Positions 46,112 to 54,586 of a stretch of 64,000 nucleotides of DNA are shown here, one piece after another. Both the position numbers and the translations under genes were made by a program. This DNA comes from Saccharicrinis sp963663905. Its GTDB lineage: Bacteria > Bacteroidota > Bacteroidia > Bacteroidales > Marinilabiliaceae. The stretch is from positions 2,542,001 through 2,606,000 of the forward strand of contig OY760657.1 in the NCBI GenBank assembly GCA_963663905.2, given 5' to 3'. The notes under the pieces were generated by a model that was not told the origin of the DNA, did no database searches, and saw nothing but the letters and a program-made list of their open reading frames with translations. Within the stretch, counting starts at the first letter, position 1, and each line of letters begins with the position of its first letter.

Positions 46112-47542
46112 TTACATTTTAATTTGCGCTTCAATTTCCTTCATTTGGTTCTTGAAATCTTTATCAGTTTCCAATAGATTATTTACCTGCTTACAAGCGT
46201 GTAGTACGGTAGCATGATCCTTTTTTCCGATTTTAGAACCTATTGTAGATAATGAAGAGTTAGTTAAGCTTTTTGAGAAATACATTGCTACTTGTCTGGC
46301 TTGTACCAATTCTCTTTTTCTTGATCTAGATTGCAATGAATCAACAGCTAAACCAAAATAATCACAAACTACTTGCTGAATATAATCTACACTTAGTTCT
46401 TTCTGTGTTTTCTTAACCAACTTATCTACTATTGACATAGCTACATCAATAGTAATTTCCTTTTTATTTAAAGTTGCCTGAGCCAATAAAGAAATCAATG
46501 CTCCTTCTAACTCACGAATATTATTAGCTACATTAGATGCTATATATTCTAACACATCTTTTGTTATAGTAATACCATCTTTATAAACCTTATGCTCAAG
46601 AATTTTAATTCTGGTATCATAATCAGGTGATTGAACATCTGCTGATAATCCCCATTTAAAACGTGAAAGTAGACGATCTTCCATTCCTTTCATTTCAACA
46701 GGGGCTTTATCGGCTGTTAAAATCAACTGCTTACTCATTTGATGCAAATGATTAAAAATATGGAAGAATGTATTTTGAGTCTTTTCTTTTCCAGCAAACT
46801 CCTGAACATCATCAATGATCAACACATCAATCATTTGATAGAAATTCAGAAAATCGTTTTGAGTATTATTTCTTACAGATTCAGTAAACTGAGTCTGAAA
46901 CTTATTTGCGTTTACATACAAAACAGTTTTTTCAGGATAATACTTTTTAATATCAATTCCAATTGCCTGTGCAAGGTGAGTTTTTCCTAAACCCGAATTA
47001 CCATACAAAAACAATGGATTAAAAGCTGTTTTTCCAGGATTTTTAGCAACAGCCATGCCTGCAGAACGAGCCAATCTATTACAATCTCCTTCAATATGAT
47101 TATCAAATGAATAATCAGAATTCAATTGTGGATCAACATTCAACTTTTTAATTCCAGGAATTACAAATGGATTTCTGACAACAGGTTTTTCAGAATTCAT
47201 TTGCATTGAAACCGGACGATTACGTAAATCCGTTTTATTATTAGATGGTAATCTTTGTGTTAGAGGCTGTTGATTTTTTTGATGTGGCGTATCAACAACT
47301 ACACTATACTCTAATTTTGCAGAAGGCCCTAGTTCTCTGCGAATTGTTTTTCTTAAAAGATCAATAAAATGCTCTTCCAGATATTCATAAAAAAATGCAC
47401 TTGGTACTTGAATGGTTAAAATATCATTCTCAACCTTTAATGGAACAATTGGCTCAAACCAAGTCTTAAAACTTATTTGAGGAATATTGTCCTTAATTAC
47501 ATTTAAACAGTTATTCCATACTTTTTCGTAATTGGGCTTCAT
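46112..47542 (-). CDS. dnaA: Chromosomal replication initiator DnaA
   Basis: The 476-residue protein has all four DnaA domains: domain I (YEKVWNNCLNVIKDNIPQIS), a linker, the AAA+ domain with Walker A GNSGLGKTHL near 183-192 and Walker B LIIDDVQEFAG, and domain IV with GKKDHATVLHACKQVNN near 440-456, the DnaA-box reader. It opens the origin. The flanking genes are a LysM protein and an MCE protein rather than dnaN/recF, which is usual in Bacteroidota. Confidence 0.97.
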   Translation of the reverse strand: MKPNYEKVWNNCLNVIKDNIPQISFKTWFEPIVPLKVENDILTIQVPSAFFYEYLEEHFIDLLRKTIRRELGPSAKLEYSVVVDTPHQKNQQPLTQRLPSNNKTDLRNRPVSMQMNSEKPVVRNPFVIPGIKKLNVDPQLNSDYSFDNHIEGDCNRLARSAGMAVAKNPGKTAFNPLFLYGNSGLGKTHLAQAIGIDIKKYYPEKTVLYVNANKFQTQFTESVRNNTQNDFLNFYQMIDVLIIDDVQEFAGKEKTQNTFFHIFNHLHQMSKQLILTADKAPVEMKGMEDRLLSRFKWGLSADVQSPDYDTRIKILEHKVYKDGITITKDVLEYIASNVANNIRELEGALISLLAQATLNKKEITIDVAMSIVDKLVKKTQKELSVDYIQQVVCDYFGLAVDSLQSRSRKRELVQARQVAMYFSKSLTNSSLSTIGSKIGKKDHATVLHACKQVNNLLETDKDFKNQMKEIEAQIKM

Positions 47543-47866
47543 TTTTTTGTTTTCTCTGCTAGGTGTTTATGTTATATACTATCTTTTTCCGAAAGCAAAA
47601 ATTGTGAAAAAAAAATTGAAAAAAAAACATCAATTTTCTTGCATTTTTAAAACCTCAACTATTTCGCTAGTTTATAATATTTTAAACAAAACCACACTTA
47701 AATCACTGTATAACAATAAAATAAGCCACTAATTGCAAATATCACCTAAATTATATAAGTCTTATAAATTAAGGAATTATGAAGAAATTATTTTTTTTTG
47801 AATTTTTTTCGAGAAAATTTTATGCTTCTAATACTTAACACTATAATCTGTTTTGTAAATAGAAAA
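47543..47866. other. Intergenic region upstream of dnaA
   Basis: The 324-base AT-rich stretch has several long A and T runs. I find no close match to TTATCCACA boxes, so there is no basis to call an origin here. It must contain the dnaA promoter. Confidence 0.5.
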
Positions 47867-49105
47867 TCATTTCATAACATCCTTAATTTTGACAGGCTCT
47901 CCATTTTTTAACGCAACGATCTGAGCATCAGGAAAAAATTCGACTATTGAGTTTTTTAGTACTAAAATTTGATCATAATTTTCTTCCTCCCCAATGGTAT
48001 AAACAAAGTATTTACCATCTCTATCCTCATACACATAATCACCTGGAACCAATTCCTTTCCTTTAATATCTAATGGTTCGGTAGTTTTATCCAACAATAC
48101 TTTGTAAACAACACTATCATCATTCGCATCTTTCTCCTTATTACCACCTCCACCAAAACTAAAGGCACTAAATCGCACATATCTTTTAGGTTGATGTCTG
48201 ACATCATTCAGCAATCTATCTAAACTTACTGCAGCCTCATTAACATTATTATAAAGCTCTTTATTCTTCAATAACATCCCTAACGAACCCTCTCCATCAT
48301 TCATTGAGGTCAATACACCATTAAATGATGTCATTACAGAATTCATTTCCAAAACCAAACTATCTAGCTGTGCCTGAGCCAATTTACCAGATAAAGTATC
48401 CAAATTTGATAACATTGAAGAAATAGAATGACTATTCTTATTTAATGACACCGAAAACGAATCAAGATTAGCTAACATAGATCCCAGAGCTCCTTGAGGT
48501 TGCAGATTTTTATTCAACTCATAACTTAATTCATTCAAGTTTTTCATCATACCTGCAAAATCATTCACGCCACTGGTCAAATTACTTTTATTCTTATCGT
48601 CAAAGACTTTATTAAGATTTGTCATTACAGAATCCAGCTTTACTACTAAATTCTCAGCTTTATCTTTTAACGGCAAAACCTCCTGACTTACCTGATCTGC
48701 AAGTCCTCCCATTAAAGAGGTTTGCATAGTATCATTAGGCATCAATAACTCCTGAGAATCTCCGTATAAAAAACGTATTCCTTTAGAACCCATTAAATCC
48801 AGACTATAAATTTGAGCAACAGTATTAACCGGAAATTCAACCTCTTCATCAATAGACATTATTACAATTACTTTGTCTAATCTACTATCCTCAAATTCAA
48901 TACTTCTTACTGTTCCTATTTTAAATCCTTTAAAATAAATTGGACCACCTTCTGTTAATCCATCAATACGCGAGTAAACTCCATATACTTTATATCCGGG
49001 AAGAAATATATCACGTCCTTTTAAAAAGTTAACTCCCCATATTAAAATAAATAACGCCGCAATAGCAACTATACCAACTTTTACTTCTTTAGCGATTTTA
49101 ACCAT
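47867..49105 (-). CDS. MlaD/MCE-domain protein
   Basis: The 412-residue protein has an N-terminal membrane anchor (KVGIVAIAALFILIWGVNFL), an MCE domain (YSRIDGLTEGGPIYFKGFKI and onward to ~130), and a long Asn/Ser-rich helical region with a C-terminal polar tail. MCE proteins carry phospholipids between membranes. The Mla permease and ATPase are absent from this window. A consensus promoter lies just upstream. Confidence 0.88.
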   Translation of the reverse strand: MVKIAKEVKVGIVAIAALFILIWGVNFLKGRDIFLPGYKVYGVYSRIDGLTEGGPIYFKGFKIGTVRSIEFEDSRLDKVIVIMSIDEEVEFPVNTVAQIYSLDLMGSKGIRFLYGDSQELLMPNDTMQTSLMGGLADQVSQEVLPLKDKAENLVVKLDSVMTNLNKVFDDKNKSNLTSGVNDFAGMMKNLNELSYELNKNLQPQGALGSMLANLDSFSVSLNKNSHSISSMLSNLDTLSGKLAQAQLDSLVLEMNSVMTSFNGVLTSMNDGEGSLGMLLKNKELYNNVNEAAVSLDRLLNDVRHQPKRYVRFSAFSFGGGGNKEKDANDDSVVYKVLLDKTTEPLDIKGKELVPGDYVYEDRDGKYFVYTIGEEENYDQILVLKNSIVEFFPDAQIVALKNGEPVKIKDVMK

Positions 49106-49127
49106 ATATAATTGTTTAAATTCAAGT

Positions 49128-49157
49128 CAAAAATAGAAGAAATTTATTTAAACCAAA
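49128..49157 (-). promoter_or_regulatory. Promoter of the MlaD gene
   Basis: On the minus strand TTTG (49154-49157), an 18-base spacer, and TATTTTTG (49128-49135) fit the Bacteroidota consensus with a leader of about 20 bases. Confidence 0.65.
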
Positions 49158-49286
49158 GCTGTCGTAATTTTTACAACATAATTTAACGTCAAGAATATAC
49201 AATAAATATACGATGCTATTTAAACATTTATGTATTACAAACCTTAAACATAGGTCACTATAATATTAAACTAAACCTTTATTAAT

Positions 49287-49294
49287 TAACTTTG
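49287..49294 (+). promoter_or_regulatory. Candidate -7 box (TAACTTTG) of ygiQ-like gene
   Basis: TAACTTTG lies 16 bases before the TTG start codon, so the mRNA leader would be only a few bases long. Confidence 0.45.
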
Positions 49295-49309
49295 CCAAAA
49301 AATTAAAAA

Positions 49310-51235
49310 TTGGAAACAAAATACCAAATATCAGATTGGCTTCCAACGACGCTAAAAGAGGTAAGACAGAGGGGCTGGGAAGAATTAGACGTTATTATCT
49401 TTACAGGTGATGCATACATTGACCACCCATCTTTTGGCGCAGCTGTAATTGGACGAATTATAGAAAGCGAAGGACTAAAAGTTGCCATTGTTCCTCAACC
49501 TAACTGGCAAGATGATCTAAGGGACTTTAAGAAACTTGGTAAGCCAAGATTATTCTTTGGCGTCTCTTCGGGCAGCATGGATTCAATGGTAAATCATTAC
49601 ACAGCAAATAAAAGATTACGCTCTGATGATGCATATACACCAGGAGGAAAGGCTGGATTCAGACCCGACTATGCCACTGATACATACACAAATATCTTAA
49701 AGAAATTATTCCCTGACACTCCAGTAATAATTGGAGGAATTGAGGCATCCTTGCGTCGTGTTACTCATTATGATTACTGGAAGGACACATTAAAACCTGG
49801 AATTTTAGCTTCATCTAAAGCCGATTTATTAGTTTATGGCATGGGGGAAAAGCCCTTAAAAGAAATACTAAGGCTATTAAATAAAGGAGTACCTTTTAAT
49901 TCGCTAACTACGATTCCACAAACTGCATATATCTGTAAAAAAGAGGAAACAAAGGCAAATAAAAACTGGAGCGACATCACGTTATTTTCTCATAACGAAT
50001 GCTTAAAGGATAAAATAAAATATGCCCGAAACTTCAGACATGTGGAAGAAGAGTCAAACAGATGGCAGGCAGCAAGGTTAATTCAAGGTATTGACAGCAA
50101 ACACAATATCGTAATCAATCCACCTTATCCACCTTTATCTACTAAAGAACTGGATGCTTCTTTTGACCTACCCTACACCAGATTACCGCATCCTAAATAC
50201 AATAAAAAAGGTCCGATACCGGCTTTTGAAATGATTAAGTTTTCGGTAAACATGCATAGAGGATGCTTTGGAGGATGTAGCTTCTGTACTATATCTGCGC
50301 ACCAGGGAAAATTCATTGCCAGTCGTTCTGAAAAATCGATTCTTAAGGAAGTCCGACAAATAACAGAAATGCCTGATTTTAAAGGATACATTTCCGACTT
50401 AGGTGGTCCAAGTGCCAACATGTATCAAATGAAGGGTAAAGATCTTAAGATATGCGAACGATGTACTCGTCCATCTTGCATATTCCCGAATATTTGCAGT
50501 AATCTTAATACCGACCACACAGCCATGACAGATATTTACAAGAAAGTAAATAAAATGCATGACATAAAGAGGGCTTTTATTGGAAGTGGTGTAAGATACG
50601 ATATGCTATACAACAAGATGGCTTCTACAAAAGAACAAGAAAGTCATCAAAAATACATGGAAGAGCTGATTACAAACCATGTTTCCGGAAGATTAAAAGT
50701 AGCACCAGAGCACACTTCTGATGAAGTTTTAAAACAAATGAGAAAACCCTCATTTAAATTATTTCATAAGTTTAAAAAAGATTTTGAGGAGATTAACAAG
50801 AAAAACAACACAAACCAACAAATAATACCTTACTTTATTTCCAGCCACCCTGGAAGTAAAATTGAAAACATGGCCCAACTGGCAGTAGAAACTAAAAATC
50901 TTGATTTTAAACTTGAACAGGTTCAGGATTTCACACCTACACCAATGACTGTAGCTACTGTAATTTTTTATTCTGGCGTTCACCCATATACTCTTGAAAA
51001 AACATACACTGCAAAATCAAAACAGGAAAAGTTAGATCAAAGAGTATTTTTATTTTGGTATAAACCTGAATATAAAAAACAAATAGAACGTTTACTTGAA
51101 CAAAAAAATCAGGTTGAGTTAATAAGCCAGCTTTTTAATAAGAAAAATAAAGAAATCACATTCAAGCAAAAAACTCAAACACCAAAAACCAAAAACAAGA
51201 AACATAATTACAATACAACCAGAAGAAAAAAATGA
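49310..51235 (+). CDS. YgiQ-family radical SAM protein
   Basis: The 641-residue protein begins at a TTG (METKYQISDWLPTTLKEV); no in-frame ATG lies nearby and relatives start near this point. The radical SAM motif is in MHRGCFGGCSFCTISAHQG near 315-333, and a four-Cys-like stretch CERCTRPSCIF follows near 380. The N-terminus is the YgiQ-specific domain, and the C-terminus is Lys-rich. The enzyme's function is unknown. Confidence 0.92.
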   Translation: METKYQISDWLPTTLKEVRQRGWEELDVIIFTGDAYIDHPSFGAAVIGRIIESEGLKVAIVPQPNWQDDLRDFKKLGKPRLFFGVSSGSMDSMVNHYTANKRLRSDDAYTPGGKAGFRPDYATDTYTNILKKLFPDTPVIIGGIEASLRRVTHYDYWKDTLKPGILASSKADLLVYGMGEKPLKEILRLLNKGVPFNSLTTIPQTAYICKKEETKANKNWSDITLFSHNECLKDKIKYARNFRHVEEESNRWQAARLIQGIDSKHNIVINPPYPPLSTKELDASFDLPYTRLPHPKYNKKGPIPAFEMIKFSVNMHRGCFGGCSFCTISAHQGKFIASRSEKSILKEVRQITEMPDFKGYISDLGGPSANMYQMKGKDLKICERCTRPSCIFPNICSNLNTDHTAMTDIYKKVNKMHDIKRAFIGSGVRYDMLYNKMASTKEQESHQKYMEELITNHVSGRLKVAPEHTSDEVLKQMRKPSFKLFHKFKKDFEEINKKNNTNQQIIPYFISSHPGSKIENMAQLAVETKNLDFKLEQVQDFTPTPMTVATVIFYSGVHPYTLEKTYTAKSKQEKLDQRVFLFWYKPEYKKQIERLLEQKNQVELISQLFNKKNKEITFKQKTQTPKTKNKKHNYNTTRRKK

Positions 51236-51320
51236 AACGAGCCACAAGAGATCTTTCTCTAGTAAGAAAATGATCAATATTGGCGAGTTCCATGTGAACT
51301 TAAAAACAAATTATAAACAC

Positions 51321-52064
51321 ATGAAACTAACAATTAAATTATTTACAATCCTCACTATTTTCAGTCTTTATTCATGTGCTGAATTAGTACAAATTGCCAA
51401 CAACATTGAGTTAGAAACACCTTTAACAGAAGCAGAGATTGCTAAAGGATTAAAAGAAGCCTTAAGAGTCGGTACAGATTCCGCTGCTCACAAACTATCT
51501 TTAACTGATGGTTACTTTAAAGATGAAGCCGTAAAAATTTTACTTCCAGAAGAAGCTAATGTCATTATTGATAATGCAAAAAAAATTCCTGGAGGAGAAA
51601 AATTAATTAACGATGTTATATTAAGCATTAACAGAGCCGCCGAGGACGCAGCAAAGGAAGCTGGACCTGTGTTTTTTAAAGCAATTACAGAAATGACAAT
51701 CACAGACGCTGTTAATATCCTAGGAGGAGCGGACAATGCTGCTACCGAATATTTTAAAACAAAAACTTATCAGGATTTATTTGATTTATACAGTCCCAAA
51801 ATCAAACAATCTACAGATAAAGAAATCATTGCAGGATATTCAGCTGGTGAAACATGGGATCTGTTAACTTCAAAGTACAATCAGGTTGCAGGTTCATTTG
51901 TAGGTCAATTAGCAGACTTACATAAAGTAGAAGTTGAGCTAAACTCTTATCTTACACAAAAAGCTTTAGATGGTTTATTCCTGAAATTAGCCATTGAAGA
52001 AGGTAAAATCAGAAAAGATCCAGCGGCTCGAGTAACCGACATCTTAAAAAGAGTATTTAAATAA
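51321..52064 (+). CDS. DUF4197 lipoprotein
   Basis: From the ATG at 51321 the protein starts with a lipoprotein signal (TILTIFSLYSC) and has 247 residues; the frame opens 17 codons earlier without a signal, so that start is not used. The family body has EAEIAKGLKEALRVGTDSAA and KLINDVILSINRAAEDAAK. Function unknown; it is a predicted envelope lipoprotein. Its natural terminator was split by the IS insertion directly downstream. Confidence 0.85.
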   Translation: MKLTIKLFTILTIFSLYSCAELVQIANNIELETPLTEAEIAKGLKEALRVGTDSAAHKLSLTDGYFKDEAVKILLPEEANVIIDNAKKIPGGEKLINDVILSINRAAEDAAKEAGPVFFKAITEMTITDAVNILGGADNAATEYFKTKTYQDLFDLYSPKIKQSTDKEIIAGYSAGETWDLLTSKYNQVAGSFVGQLADLHKVEVELNSYLTQKALDGLFLKLAIEEGKIRKDPAARVTDILKRVFK

Positions 52065-52075
52065 TCACAAATAAG

Positions 52076-52083
52076 CTGTTAGA
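52076..52083. repeat. Target site duplication, left (CTGTTAGA)
   Basis: The 8-base sequence CTGTTAGA abuts the left IS end and is repeated at 53420-53427 next to the right end. Confidence 0.85.
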
Positions 52084-53419
52084 GACACTATCCCATTAAG
52101 TGTGTAAGTTAAAATATCAGGGTTCAGCTAATTTAGAGTTGAACCCTTTCTTCAAATATAGTAATAAATTGATTAAGAATGAGTCCCCAGTTACTCACTG
52201 GTTGAGTCCACTTTTTCGTCACTTCCCTAATGGCTAAAAACACGGATTTTAACACTGCTTGATCAGTAGGATAAGATAGCTTGTTTTTAGTAAATTTTCT
52301 GATTTTACCATTAAGGTTTTCGACAAGATTCGTTGTGTAAATAATATTACGAATTTCTATGGGGAAGTCATAAAATACGGTGAGTTCATCCCAGTTTGTC
52401 TTCCAACTTTTTACTGCATAAGAATACTTTCCGTTCCATTTGTCAGCAAAGTCATTTAAAGCAGCTTCTGCAGCCTGTTTTGTTGGTGCTGTATATATTT
52501 GTTTCATGTCCTTAGCAAAGGCTTTTTTGTCCTTCCAAACAACATATTTAGCTGCATTACGAATTTGATGTACTACACAAATCTGAGTACTTGAACAAGG
52601 AAATACATTCTTTATGGTGTCTGTAAATCCATTCAGATTATCAGTGACAGTAATTAGGATATCTTCAACACCTCGAGCTCTAATGTCAGTCAATACACCC
52701 AACCAAAAAGAAGCAGCTTCATTCTTACCCAGCCATAATCCGAGTATCTCTTTCTTTCCGTTCTTGCGAAGCCCAACAGCAATGTATATAGTTTTATTGA
52801 TAACCTTTGAGTTATCTCGGACTTTAAAAACAATTCCATCCATCCATACAATCAGATACAACGAATCTAAGGGGCGGTTCTGCCAAGCAATTATATCATC
52901 TGTTATCTTATCTGTTATCCTGGATATCGTTGAAGTAGAAACTCGGATATCGTATAATTCTTTGATTTGTTCCTCAATATCAGAGTTACTCATACCTTTG
53001 GCATAAAGGGATATAATAATGTTCTCAATCCCATCGACCATGTTCTTTCTCTTTGGAAGCAAAATGGGGTTGAAGCTAGCTTCCCTGTCTCTGGGAACCT
53101 TTATTTCACTTTCTCCAAAAATAGTTTTAATACTTTTGGTAGTATGACCGTTCCGGTAATTCGGATTACTAGACTTTTGATGCTTTTCATAATCAAGATG
53201 AGCATCAAGTTCTCCTTCAAGTATTTGTTCTATACCTCGCTTTTGAAGTTCACTCAAAAAGTTGTTTAAGTCTTCTCCTGTTTTAAATTGTTTCAGGAAA
53301 TCATCTGTTAATAGGTCTTCTTTTTTCATAACTGTGTGTTAGTCTATTAAATAAACAAAAAAATATCGAAGCTTTCTACCCCGATATTTTTATACTTACA
53401 CAGTTTTTAGGATGGTACC
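52084..53419 (-). mobile_element. IS256-family insertion sequence (1336 bp)
   Basis: A complete element: imperfect terminal inverted repeats (left GACACTATCCC..GTGTGTAAGT, right complement GGTACCATCC..CTGTGTAAGT; 18 of 26 bases match), one intact transposase on the minus strand, and 8-base target duplications CTGTTAGA on both sides. Intact ends, gene and duplication suggest a recent insertion. The site was the left arm of a terminator hairpin. Confidence 0.92.
52133..53329 (-). CDS. IS256-family transposase
   Basis: The 398-residue transposase has the DDE triad of the family: D164 in IVWMDGIVF, D230 in TVTDNLNGF, and E337 in NLVENLNGKIR, plus CVVHQIRN near 251 and the N-terminal DNA-binding region (LDAHLDYEKHQKSSNPNYRN). 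The frame is unbroken from start to stop, so the enzyme is probably active. It excises and inserts its own element by a circular intermediate in the known family members. Confidence 0.95.
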   Translation of the reverse strand: MKKEDLLTDDFLKQFKTGEDLNNFLSELQKRGIEQILEGELDAHLDYEKHQKSSNPNYRNGHTTKSIKTIFGESEIKVPRDREASFNPILLPKRKNMVDGIENIIISLYAKGMSNSDIEEQIKELYDIRVSTSTISRITDKITDDIIAWQNRPLDSLYLIVWMDGIVFKVRDNSKVINKTIYIAVGLRKNGKKEILGLWLGKNEAASFWLGVLTDIRARGVEDILITVTDNLNGFTDTIKNVFPCSSTQICVVHQIRNAAKYVVWKDKKAFAKDMKQIYTAPTKQAAEAALNDFADKWNGKYSYAVKSWKTNWDELTVFYDFPIEIRNIIYTTNLVENLNGKIRKFTKNKLSYPTDQAVLKSVFLAIREVTKKWTQPVSNWGLILNQFITIFEERVQL

Positions 53420-53443
53420 CTGTTAGATAATGCATTCTAACAG
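53420..53443. terminator. Remaining part of the split terminator with right target duplication
   Basis: CTGTTAGA (53420-53427) pairs with TCTAACAG (53436-53443), an 8-base stem followed by AAATTTTTT (GCTAAATTTTTT). Before insertion the stem was AGCTGTTAGA/TCTAACAGCT. It also overlaps the stop of the minus-strand gene. Confidence 0.82.
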
Positions 53444-54375
53444 CTAAATTTTTTCCCTTGCCAGGTATCCCTTTCTTTTAATCGTTTTTCAACTTTAGCC
53501 ACAAACTCAAAGTTCTTTAATCCCCATTTGGGTGCAATTAATAAATCCTTAGGCGACTGACTTATAAAACGCTCCATTACAATCTTAGGATTAAGCAATT
53601 CCAAGAAATTAATTACCAGTTCTATGTATTCATCAACATCATAAAGCTTCATGTTTGATGGATTCTTCAAATACTCCTCTCCCATCACAGAACCTCTTAC
53701 CAGTTGCAATTGATGAAGTTTTAAATAATCCAGAGGTAACTTGGACATTCTTTGAGCATGAGCATAAATTTCGTCTTCACTTTCTCCAGGTAATCCCAAA
53801 ATTAAATGAGCTCCAACCTTAATTCCTGCTTCTGCAGTCTTTACAATAGCTTCAACTCCATCTTTAAAACTATGTCCCCTGTTAATACTCTTCAAAGTAG
53901 AATCTAATGTAGACTCTATTCCATACTCAATAGTTATATGATAATTCTTATTTAATTCCTTTAAATACTCCAGCAATTCATCACTTATACAATCAGGTCT
54001 GGTCCCTATTACTATTCCAATTATTTTTGGATGACTCAAGGCCTCTAAATATCTCTTTTTCAGAACATCAACACTTTCATAAGTATTACTATAAGCCTGA
54101 AAGTAAGCCAAATAATTTTGAGTTTTATACTTTGGAGAGAAAAAGTTTATTCCAGTATCAATCTGATGCGTAATTGAATTTCCTTCACCACAATAAGCCG
54201 GATTAAATGTTGAGTTATTACAAAAGGTACAGCCTCCAATTCCCTTTGAACCATCCCTATTCGGACACGAGAAACCAGCATCTACAGAAACTTTCTGCAC
54301 TCGCTCTTCAAAAGTTCTCTTTATATATGTACTATAATCATTAAATCGTCTTGAATGCCCCCAAAAATACACCAT
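53437..54375 (-). CDS. TIGR01212-family (YhcC-like) radical SAM protein
   Basis: The 312-residue protein has SVDAGFSCPNRDGSKGIGGC then TFCNNSTF, giving the C-x14-C-x2-C cluster of this family, then ADCISDEL-type RPDCISDELLEYL and GAHLILGLPGE. It likely acts in tRNA or cofactor modification, but the substrate is unknown. Its stop codon is within a hairpin next to the IS element. A TACATTTG promoter box and a leader hairpin are upstream. Confidence 0.92.
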   Translation of the reverse strand: MVYFWGHSRRFNDYSTYIKRTFEERVQKVSVDAGFSCPNRDGSKGIGGCTFCNNSTFNPAYCGEGNSITHQIDTGINFFSPKYKTQNYLAYFQAYSNTYESVDVLKKRYLEALSHPKIIGIVIGTRPDCISDELLEYLKELNKNYHITIEYGIESTLDSTLKSINRGHSFKDGVEAIVKTAEAGIKVGAHLILGLPGESEDEIYAHAQRMSKLPLDYLKLHQLQLVRGSVMGEEYLKNPSNMKLYDVDEYIELVINFLELLNPKIVMERFISQSPKDLLIAPKWGLKNFEFVAKVEKRLKERDTWQGKKFSC

Positions 54376-54401
54376 ACCTCTTTAAAACTATCATAACAAA
54401 A

Positions 54402-54426
54402 CAACTTCTAATTTTCAAAGAAGTTG
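54402..54426 (-). other. Leader hairpin of the TIGR01212 gene
   Basis: CAACTTCT (54402-54409) and AGAAGTTG (54419-54426) form a perfect 8-base stem in the presumed 5' leader, about 30 bases before the ATG. It could affect translation. Confidence 0.45.
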
Positions 54427-54462
54427 CCCGTCTGTTTATTTCATTTTTAAATAATTAGCTTG

Positions 54463-54470
54463 CAAATGTA
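54463..54470 (-). promoter_or_regulatory. Candidate -7 box (TACATTTG) of the TIGR01212 gene
   Basis: On the minus strand TACATTTG, about 90 bases before the ATG; a TTTG farther upstream is 22 bases away, longer than usual. Confidence 0.4.
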
Positions 54471-54586
54471 GCAAAATAGAGTGATCTAAATACAAAAATC
54501 ATAAATATGAAAAATCAAATTCCTTATCATTTAACGTAAATTCTTTATTATATTTATACAACTAAAAAACTAAAAAAACGTACTTA

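Noticed and set aside
47543..47866. Replication origin upstream of dnaA
   Set aside because: No close match to a DnaA-box cluster is seen, and in Bacteroidota the origin is often far from dnaA. AT-richness alone is not enough.
53420..53443. Right target duplication as a second IS end
   Set aside because: Its pairing partner lies in the host terminator, not in an element; the reconstructed empty site explains it.
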